Assembly (NCBI GenBank): GCA_028386065.3
Contig: JAKUCV010004258.1
Coordinates: forward strand, 24,489-88,488
Direction: 5' to 3'
DNA from: Turnera subulata
Taxonomy: Eukaryota; Streptophyta; Magnoliopsida; Malpighiales; Passifloraceae
DNA length: 64,000 bases
The translations under genes were made by a program, and so were the position numbers. Position 1 is the stretch's first letter. Every line of letters begins with the position of its first letter. Shown here in pieces: positions 55,418 to 64,000 of this stretch. Below the pieces are notes generated by a model that saw only the letters and a program-made list of their open reading frames with translations, did not search any database and was not told the DNA's origin.

Positions 55418-58400
55418 TCATTTCCATGCTTTCTTTCCCCGGAATTGCTTCCCAGAGCGATTCTGTTTTCTCTTTTTCTCTTGTCGGGCTCTTGCTAGCT
55501 GTTTCCTCTTTGCAATAACAGGCATCTTCTTTCTGTGTTCCTTTTGTCGATTGGTGGCACCACCAGTCTGCATATGCACCATGAAAATAGAAAGAGGTTG
55601 TAGATGAATTAGTCAAAACTATACCATAAGAACACAATGACTCATGCCAAAAAAGTTTCAACAGGCACAAAAAGCGTGAGGGGAAAGAAAAATGCAATTG
55701 CCACTCATATAGCTGCAACAAATTCTACTGGCTTTGGAAGACAAAATAGCAAGAAAACACAAAAGGCTGACTTAAACCTCAAGCTTCCAGTGTACCAGCA
55801 TTAGAAAACTGAATTAGCAACGGAGGAAAACAGGAAAGAGAGGGGTAAGGGGGAGCAGAAAAAAGTGGTTACTATCTCAGGAAATGCAATAACTGCAATC
55901 CATTCCTGGAGATGCAGATATGAGCAGAAAAATGACTCTGAGCTAAACTACTACACTTTAATATGGAATCCCTGTAAAAATGAAAATTCAGAAATTCACC
56001 TTTTTCTGTTTTACAGCAGCACGGGATTGGTATTTCCCTCTATCCTCCCTACCTGCCTTAACTAATGCCAGCCTTTCTTGCTTGCTTAGCTTCTTCCGCA
56101 CATGAGCCTATAAAGTTCATAATAAGTTTTAAACAGCAGTTTTTGATAAACGGAAACTTCAAAGGATACATAAAAGAAAAGAAAAGCAGGCATAAACGTA
56201 TCCACATATGCATCAGCAGTGAACAGAAAACTTACTTCGAGCTTATCAGGATCCACCCGCTTGAGACTCAATTGATCAGCACTTGGAACCTTAAACCCTT
56301 GCTGTGCTAAAGCAGTTTTTGCCGCTGCCTTTTCCTAATAATTCAGCAGGGGAAAAAAAGATGCAAAATCAACACTACAATATGATGTCCAACAGCAGCC
56401 AGCAGGTTACCAAACAAAAAAAGGTGTTATCTGATGTCCACAGTCCAGTATACAAACCGTCAGTGCCTTGATTTTCTGGAAGTCTTCATTAGAAAGAATA
56501 CCATCTTCCGAGCCTGATGGGGCAGTTTCCAACTTTTCTTGTGCTAACCTTTTTAGGGCACGAAGACTCGTATCAGCAGCAATGAGTTGTCCTTCAAAAT
56601 CAGAAAGCTTCCTTTTGGTTGCCTTAGAATTGTTACCACCACTTGCACTAACTCTAGCACTATTTTCTTCAGTCTCATACGAATCATCATCATCTTCCCC
56701 ATGATCATCATCACCAACATCATCATTGTCGGTGGCATTGCCATCCGAGTCATCAACACTATCATTGCTTTTTTCATCATCCAAATCTTCTTGTAGGTCA
56801 CCTTCATCCTCCATTTCAGAGTCATCACTGGACATCTGATTTTCTTCATCATCAGTAGCGGGAATATCCTTATCATCATCATTGTCATCATCAGATCCAG
56901 TGGAAGAAGCCAGATCATCCTCCTCGTCAACATCCTCCTCGCTGTCTTCATCTCCCTCACTGTGATCATCCTGCTGCAATAACTCAACACCAGGAATGTT
57001 GCTTGCAACATCCACTTCTCCATAAGCTTTTGGCCTTGCCTTTGGATCAGTAGGGCGTCCTCTATCCTTCTTGGTCAATAGTGAAGGACAAATCTGCAGG
57101 TAATGAAACAGTTAGTCCTCTGAAAATTTTCAAGCTCAGAAATGTGCTTGCCTATGAACAGTTTCTATACCTCTCTAAATAATGTAACGAGTGAACGAGC
57201 AGCAGCAGAAACAGCCTTCTCATGTGTTTTCTTGTATAATACAAGATCTTGAAGCAACTCCTCGGTCATCAACTGAAAACCCAGAGAAGCATAGTTGTTA
57301 AGACCATGATGATAAGTGATAAGATCGCCTACATAATGTCATGGCAAATATTATGGGATTAAAAGATGGTAGTGAAAAGCAAATTGATTTCAGTATACCA
57401 GAGGCATCCGCAAGCATATTTCCCTTATGACATTCAGTCCAACAGCAACAGCCTGAATTAAGCCATAGTCAATTGACAAAGTAAGTAGTAGCTGTGAAGC
57501 TAAAAACAGCAAACCAGCAACAGCAAAACAATACCTCTGGACGAGAACGATCGTGTACAAATTGATTGACTATTTGTTTGAATAACGATTCCACAGCATC
57601 AGGAGGGACCTGCAAAACATAAAATAGCTCTTAATTTAGGAAGAAAAAAGATGAAGAGAGAGAATATGCAGAAAAGCTATAACTGCAGCAGTAAATATTT
57701 TCAAAGCTAAAAGAAAGCCCACCATATCATGGCAGGTCTGAACAGCAGCTGCAAGTATATTTGTGATATCACGCTGTTGTGGCTGCATAGAAAAATAGTG
57801 ACTTAGGGCCCCAAAAAAAAGGTAAAAAGATGCTACATTCATATGTTCATCAAACAGAGGCAAAACAACTGCAATATCATTGATGTGACATACATTAACA
57901 TATTTCTGCAGTAATGGGTAGAAGCTCAACAAGACCAAGCGGTGAAGCCCAACAGTTCGAGCAATTACCTTCATCATCATCATCTTAACCTGAGGTTCAA
58001 ACAGAACTTAAAAGTCAATAAAAAACATGTGCACTATAGTGCCAATCCCAATGCGAGTGAAATTTTCTAGACTAGATGTCATTTTAACTATTACTAGTTC
58101 AGTGTATCCCACCAATTACTTTGACTGAACTTAAAAATATGAGGAGATACTGGCACTTGGTTAGACATCCACACTTTATGCACAGCCGCGCATTAGCACA
58201 TACATCAGATATGAAAAAATAATGGTTGAGATGATATTCACTAAAAAATAACAGATGAATGGAGACACCCTTCAACTTCACCAAAGCCAAAAAGAGGCAA
58301 CAAAATAATCACCTCAAACCGTTCGTTGCACGTCTGAAGGCGAGAAAGTAGTTTCTCAGCAAATCCCTGGAAAATAAAATAGAGCAGAGAGGTCACATTT

Positions 58401-59898
58401 ATGCCAACATGAAGACTTAGATAGCTTCAGACTCAACTAGACAAGGCATCTTAGAACGCAAACCCACCTGCGAGTCTTTCAAATGATTAAGCGGTGAATA
58501 ATAGCTTGCACCAGTATTTTGTGACGACAAACGTTGCTGCTTTTTCATGCTACGAATGGCACGCTGGAGTTTTGCTTGCTTTTTCCTCTTACTAGACGCT
58601 GTCCCCTTATTGTGTGCCTGGAGTTTAAAGAGACCAGAAGCATGGTAAATTGGTGTTGGCTTTCCTTTTGAACTTTAAAAAGTGCATAGAGATTGGATAG
58701 AACTTGAAGCACCATCTAATACACACTAACTACCCCACACTGAAATCAACAATGGTTGTACCACAGGCAGCAACTAACCTTATAAACAGCCTCCTTACTA
58801 ATGGCAGCCTGACATCTTTGAGCATTTGATTCATCTTCACTGCTGGAGGCATCACTATCACTGTCATTATCTTCAATCTTCTCATAATCCAGAAGAAACG
58901 ACAGAGCAGCAATCATGATCCTAACAAGCTCAACCGGAATCAAAATAATACCACATCAATAAAACAAATACTACAGACACGAAAAACCAAAATTACCCAA
59001 AAACTCAAAAAGAAAAAAAAACACACCTGGGAGATGAATGAAAACAGGCCGTACATATGGCATTAGCAGTTCTATCGTCAAACCACACTTTTCTGCGGTG
59101 GAGCTCGCATAGGGTGACAAGCGATCTTTTGGCTTTAGCTTCATCTTCTTGCTACTCCAACACAAAATTAAACCCAAACATTATAACAAAATCGCTAAAC
59201 ATAATAGAGAGAGAGAGAGAGGAGAATGAAGGGAAAATTACAAACCTGTAGTAACGAGAACAAGATATTTTGCAGCGCACGATTCTTAACTTCATTTTTA
59301 TGCTTCTTATTCATCCGCCTAATGCTATGAACCACATGAGTAAACGCCAATTTCCGCAAAGTCCTATCCCCCAAAGTTTGCAGCTCCATAAACAACTCAA
59401 GCGTTTTACCAATATCAACCACCTACACCTCAAAAAGTTAAGGCCACACTCTTTTACACAAAAAGAAAAAAAAAAAAAAACCTCTCCTTAACTCAAAAAA
59501 AAAAAACATACCTGGCGATTGATTAGCAGAATAAGCGCTTGGGTGACGTGGCACCTCAGGCCGGACGGTAAGGTCTTAGCGGACGATTTGAGGAACTCGG
59601 CGAGCTGAGTCGGGAAGTTGGCGAGTTGCTTGGGGTAAAACGGCGTCACGTGGGCCAAGAAGGTGACCCGGTCACTGAGGTCCTTGGCGATGTTGGGGTC
59701 CGCGCAGACGCCAGAGGCGGAAGCGAAGCTGAGAGCGGCTTGCTGCTGGAAGAGATCGAGGGCCGAGCTGAATTGGTTGTACAGAAGGTGGAGCTCCGTC
59801 TCGTAACCTTCCGGGTCGATTTTCATTTTGGATTGGAGCGCTGGCAGGCTCAGCTTCTCGGAGCTCCGCCCCGACGCCGAAAGCGCCTCCGCCGACAT
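55418..59898 (-). CDS. SDA1: SDA1 family protein (60S ribosome biogenesis), 15 exons, 804 aa
   Basis: Minus-strand exons: 59898-59512, 59422-59246, 59151-59027, 58920-58779, 58617-58468, 58366-58313, 57989-57894, 57782-57723, 57609-57535, 57452-57399, 57272-57171, 57093-56458, 56334-56236, 56107-56000 and 55567-55418 (TGA). GT-AG introns and phases give a single 804-residue frame. The N-terminal half is alpha-helical, ARM-like (NFPTQLAEFLKSS, FTHVVHSIRRMN, HRRKVWFDDRTANAIC). Exon 12 carries a long Asp/Glu/Ser tract (about residues 515-625). The C-terminus is Lys/Arg-rich (QEKKKRKQNRSGKQFRGKK), a likely nucleolar signal. Yeast Sda1 is a nuclear factor for 60S pre-ribosome maturation and export and for G1 progression; the plant role is inferred from it. 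No frameshifts. Confidence 0.95.
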
Positions 59899-60202
59899 GA
59901 CGTTGGACGGTGGTGGAGTGAAATTGGAGAACAGAAGAGAACAGAAGAAGAAAAACCCTAATCAAAACCTTCCTAAGAGATTCTTTTAAAACTAGTTTTT
60001 TCACACTGCATCGCGCGTGCTGTGGTAACTCGGAATATTATTGTTCTTAAAAATTAATTATTATTATTAAAATAAATACAATTAAATAAATTTATGTTTC
60101 ATTAAAAAAATAAAATTATGAAAAAAAACAAAATAAGAAGTTATTATCAAAATTTAATTTACTTAGCTTTTTTTCTATTTATATACAAAACTAATCAGTC
60201 TC
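59899..60202. promoter_or_regulatory. SDA1 promoter/leader region
   Basis: The SDA1 start codon is followed upstream (increasing coordinates) by a purine-rich leader to about 59990, then AT-rich DNA. No recognisable core motif. Confidence 0.35.
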
Positions 60203-60871
60203 TTACTAATCAGTCATAACTCGACATTCTCTCTCTCTCTAAAACCATTTTCTCTCAACTCTCTTTAAAACCAAAACAACCCCTCTTCCTCAACAAGGAA
60301 GAGGACTGCCGCCGGCTCTTCTCGGGCTGGTCGGCAAGCCCTTTTCCTTGTTGTCTTGGCTTTATTTCCTTTATTTTTGTATATTATCTACAGATCTGTT
60401 ATAGATCCGACTTTTATCTTTAGATCTGCTTCAGATCTAGTTTTTTCGAGATGGGTTTGAAGAGGGGCGGTGGCTGTGGTGGTGCCGACTTCTGTGGTGC
60501 AAGCAGCGACAACGGCTTCGTCTTCCCCGATCTCTGTGCGGACATCTACCCGGACCTGTGGGTTGGAGTGTACGCGCTTTTGTCTTCTCTTTCAATTTCC
60601 AGTTATGATAATGGGCTGTTTTTTCTTTCTACTGGGCTCGAAGAGGTTGGAGCCGAGTTGTTGCCTATTCGGCGACTTGACTCAGAGCTGTATTCCGTCA
60701 CTGACTGGAACCTCATTACGTGGCACTGCCCCTCTTCGCTCTTTGTAGCCTTTTTTCTCTATTTTTCTCAGGAAAATCATGTATCTTGTAGATCTTGGTC
60801 TGCATCTGTATTGGTAGTTTCTACCTACTTTTATGATTTATAAAATGATTTTCCCTTTGATCAAAAAAAAA
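60203..60871 (+). mobile_element. Poly(A)-ended retroposon (about 670 bp)
   Basis: Flanked by AATCAGTCTC at 60193-60202 and 60872-60881. It ends TTTGATCAAAAAAAAAA and begins with pyrimidine-rich sequence (CTCTCTCTCT), so it was inserted by target-primed reverse transcription. No RT or endonuclease motif is visible; the internal frame 60451-60843 is not a known protein. Probably a LINE-mobilised non-autonomous element or a short LINE derivative. Confidence 0.7.
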
Positions 60872-60881
60872 AATCAGTCTC

Positions 60882-61135
60882 CCCCCGTGTTATATATGGG
60901 CTAGGTGGTGGAGACATGGACAGAGTATATTATAATAGAAATATGCACATTACAAGACAAAAGAGCTATGAAATTGATCTCTGGATGATTCTTTACCTAA
61001 TTTCACTATTCGGCAGAAGAATTATTAGTTTGACACTCCCCTCTTATGAGATGGTGAAAGAGAATTAATAGTATGATTGGGAAGGAGAGGGTGAAGATAT
61101 TCTAGCTTTGATTTTGTGGAGTTTGTGATTTTGAT
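60882..61135. other. Spacer between retroposon and LTR E
   Basis: AT-rich, no features. Confidence 0.4.
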
Positions 61136-62449
61136 TGAAGCGCCCCGACTCGTATTTACCATACACAGTAAATACGTGCCGAAACTGTACAACAGTAAAT
61201 ATATCATGAAACAGAGCCCAATGGCCCAAAGATAATATCAATGTATAAATCAAAGAAACCGGCCCAACGGCCCAATGTAATCAAAATCACATAAGAAATC
61301 TGGCCCATCGGCCCAATGACAAACACACGTCACCCAAACCCAGGGACCCAAAATATAGCACAGCGGAAGCATTTAAACTCAAAATCATCATATGCAAAAC
61401 CTGATGCAAACTAATGGATCCGAGTCCTGTCCGAGGGATAACGCTGCAGCCTGTCTGGAATGCATCATACCTGAACCACAAATAACTCAACCTACAGGAT
61501 GAAAGCCCGCAGGTGAGGGGTGAGTCCGAAGTGCCCACCGGGTAAAACCCATAAGCAAATATACATATACAAACAACCGTAAATTCCCAAGTCACATCAC
61601 CCACAATTAACTAAGGTTCTCACGAACCTTAAATGACACACTTGTGATTCTAGACACGTTATTCCAATTTTATTATCAGGGCCCCTATCACAAGTTAAAT
61701 GATGACCGTCGCCTAGTAGTCAAGCTAGCTAGCCCGTGGACCCCGCCCTGGTACCTCCACATATAACTGGCACAGACAGGGAGCAGACCCCAAGCACACT
61801 CTCCCTCAGCGCCTAAAATAATAATTGGTACAGACAGGGAGCAGACCTCAAGCACACTCTCCCCCAGCACCATAAAATAAGACTACCATCTGGTTGTTCC
61901 AACATTTAACTGTGACTTACTAGATGTCTAAGTGTTTCCATTTTATTATTTTCTTTTCCCTCGACTAGTTACTACATTTCTATCATCCGACCATCATCTC
62001 ATTATCCCGAGCAGGCTCGCAGCCTCTCCGCTCATCTGGATAATACAAACTTTTTCCAAACTGTCATCCCATACCAGTACTCCCAGTATTCAACTCACAC
62101 AAGACTCTCAGTCAACAACAATAATAACAAACTCAACGGTAGTAATAATTTCAACAACATCATTAGCAACAATTATCAACTTAATTCATCTCAAACACAC
62201 CATACACAACCACAAAGTATCATACCAGCAACATCGCACACAGTAAACAAACAGCAACTTGATATCACGGGCAGTATATAAATATTTACTTAACCTCACC
62301 TGGTATGTCTCTGAAACCGGCACATAATCCATATGGCTTGTCTGTCCCTATATCATGTCAACACATACAATCACTTATAATGCACATCGAAGAATGCAAT
62401 GCATGAGATTAATTTTATTATTCGGCTTATCCACAATTAACATCATTAC
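61136..62449 (-). mobile_element. LTR 'E' remnant (minus), cut by LTR F
   Basis: Starts TGAAGCGCCCCGACTCG, reverse complement of an LTR 3' end. In LTR sense it contains the exon-like block (62347-62300), a tandem GGGAG/CTCCC-type unit (61770-61870), GGGCCC with ATAATAAAATTGG (near 61665-61685), the stem-loop at 61519-61539, an acceptor-like TTCAG (near 61470) and CGGATCCAT (near 61418). It closely resembles LTR B over its 3' half. Its 5' end is missing because LTR F begins at 62450. Confidence 0.8.
62300..62347 (-). other. Exon-like block in LTR E
   Basis: 48 nt on the minus strand between GATATAG and CCAG|GTGAGG. Confidence 0.45.
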
Positions 62450-64000
62450 TGTAACAGCCCGGGTAAATTTTACATTTACCGGGACTGTAAATAGGCTTGT
62501 ATAATAATTTACCGTGAAATAAAATAATTTTGGGAAATTACGCAATGGATTCCGGAACCGAGCTTTGTTCTACGCTCGGGATTTTCTTAAGAGTTTTACG
62601 TATCAGTATGGGTTTCTCGGGACCGGACGGCACACTATACAAGTTGCACCATAAACCATGCATGTCATACATGTCATGCATGTCATGCATGACATGCACA
62701 ACACTTTCTCTGTTCAAGCGTGAAGTCCTGCTCCTGCCCGTGAACCTACCCGTGAAAAGCTTCCTGTGAGCTCGTGAAGAACGCTGTATCCATGCTTGTC
62801 GTGACCAACAACACCCAGCCTATTAAAAGACCCCTGCATGCATGACTTCTTCACCAAAAACTCACCATCTTCTTCCCACCTTCAAACACCGAGACCACCT
62901 TCCACCAAGACGTCCTCCACGCACCACCATCACCCTCATTTCACGCCACCAACACGCACCACCGTCACCCTCATTTCGCGCCACCAACACGCACCACCAT
63001 CACCACGTTGCACCACCACCACCACCACCACCTTCGTCTTCCACCCGTCGCACCCCACCACAGCAACAAACGCCACCATCATCTTCATCTCCTCATCCTT
63101 GCTCGTCGTCGCCGTCAGTGGTGACAAGCCGAGCAGGACGCAGCCACACCTTCCCTCGCGACGCCGACGGCCCAAGGCGCAAAAGACTCCACGGCCCGCA
63201 ACCGTCAGCGCCGTGCCGCCACTGCTGCCGCCCTCCACCTGCTGTCGCCGGCCTCCACAGCAGCACCACACCGCACGCCGCTCGTCCCCGCCCGTCCAAG
63301 CCTCGCCGTCCGTTGCCGCCCGCGTTGCATAGGTGAGTCGTGAGGTTGAAGATGAACAGTACCATGCATGGGCTGCATGCACTGTTCACGTGGGCTGGCT
63401 GTTTTTGCATGGGCCTGGTACTGTACACGGCCTGGTACTGTACACGGCCTGGCACTGTACACGGCCTGGTACTGTACACGGCCTGGCACTGTACACGGGC
63501 CGGTCCGCACTGTGCGCAGACCCAGAACTGTGCACGGGCCGAACTATTCCCTGGCCCAGTACTGTACATGGGTCGGGCACTGTTCACGACCTACACTGTT
63601 CATGGTTACTGTTCACGGCCTAATTAAAAAAACGAAAATTCTGAAAAAGGGGAATTAGGAAAATAAAATATGTTTTAAAGGAATAATTAATTGACATATT
63701 GTTTTAGGAGTACTAGTAATTAATTTTTAGAAACATATTGTATACAAGGGAACTTTTTCTTTAGAGGGAGGATTATAAAGTATTTAATAACCGGATGTAA
63801 ATACGGTGAAATGAGACCAGACTATGATATTAAATAGTGAAATAGAGTAAGAACCAGGACGAATGACTTAGTAGAATTAGTATTACAGTACGTCATATCA
63901 TAAGCATTATTTGTGCATTTTATGTGAATATGTGTTATTTGCTGAATAGGAGTTGATAACGAGTACGAGCACGTAGAACCGGAGCCAATCGACGAATTTC
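62450..64000 (+). mobile_element. Start of LTR 'F' (continues past the window)
   Basis: Begins TGTAACAGCCCGGGTAAA, like LTR B, then diverges. It has a C-rich leader (62870-63330) ending in a donor-like CATAG|GTGAGT at 63333 and a 17-bp minisatellite (63413-63497). After an AT-rich stretch comes the start of an exon-like block (TGAATAG|GAGTTGATAACGAG, from 63950). Whether it is a solo LTR or part of a full element cannot be seen. Confidence 0.8.
63413..63497 (+). repeat. 17-bp minisatellite, five units
   Basis: Five consecutive units GCCTGGYACTGTACACG (63413, 63430, 63447, 63464, 63481), alternating only T/C at one position. Degenerate ACTGTTCACG-type relatives follow to about 63620 and one precedes it near 63380. 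Confidence 0.92.

Noticed and set aside
56407..57078. Stand-alone acidic 223-aa gene
   Set aside because: It is exon 12 of SDA1 plus a few intron codons, with correct splice sites on both sides.
60451..60843. Possible small Gly/Ser/Cys-rich gene
   Set aside because: Lies wholly inside a poly(A)-ended retroposon with target duplications; no recognised domain.

Overview
The window is nuclear DNA of a flowering plant, most likely a eudicot. It carries intron-rich genes with plant-type products (ARP3, an ORP1-type oxysterol-binding protein, mitochondrial bL12, SDA1), AT-rich introns and intergenic DNA, chromovirus LTR retrotransposons, an endogenous caulimovirid, hAT and PIF/Harbinger remnants and an L1-type LINE. 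I cannot name the species from the sequence.

Layout. 459-5557 (-): complete nine-exon ARP3 gene (427 aa). 6577-9162: solo LTR (called A here) with a 5-bp target duplication. 9381-about 19170: an LTR in minus orientation (D), split by an endogenous pararetrovirus integrated as about 1.4 head-to-tail units (about 9591-18392). About 19171-21328: Mutator-like element with long inverted repeats, carrying fragments of two host genes (ribonucleotide reductase small subunit and a plant membrane protein). 21329-35424: complete Tekay/Del-type Ty3-gypsy chromovirus with 3-kb LTRs (B) and AAAAA target duplications. Its 3' LTR is split by a 3.3-kb solo LTR of another family (C, minus). 36093-38060: decayed PIF/Harbinger transposase gene with two small hAT-type elements inside it. 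40165-40440: probable SF3b4/SAP49 gene fragment. 41649-43417: 5'-truncated L1-type LINE with an 18-bp target duplication. 45266-49773 (+): complete eight-exon ORP1-type gene (815 aa). 51612-51940: fold-back MITE. 53501-54082 (+): mitochondrial ribosomal protein bL12 (193 aa) with a probable intron in the 5' leader. 55418-59898 (-): complete fifteen-exon SDA1 gene (804 aa). 60203-60871: poly(A)-ended retroposon with a 10-bp target duplication. 61136-62449 (-): LTR remnant E. 62450-64000 (+): start of LTR F, which runs off the window.

The four host genes are housekeeping genes and do not form a pathway: Arp2/3 actin nucleation, lipid transfer at membrane contacts, mitochondrial translation and 60S ribosome biogenesis. 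All keep open frames across consensus GT-AG introns. The repeats between them are layered: virus inside LTR, LTR inside LTR, hAT elements inside Harbinger.

The least explained signal is inside the LTRs. LTRs from five distinct groups (A, B, C, E, F) share an order of parts. A C-rich leader ends in a splice-donor-like site (seen in A, B, C, F). Then comes a 48-78 nt exon-like block between TAG|G and AG|GTGAGG, then short hairpins whose stems covary, a conserved GGTGAG/CTCACC stem-loop, and an AG acceptor-like site followed by CGGATCCAT. LTR D keeps only some of these parts. This looks like a conserved splicing or RNA-structure programme inside long plant LTRs and is the best candidate here for something undescribed.
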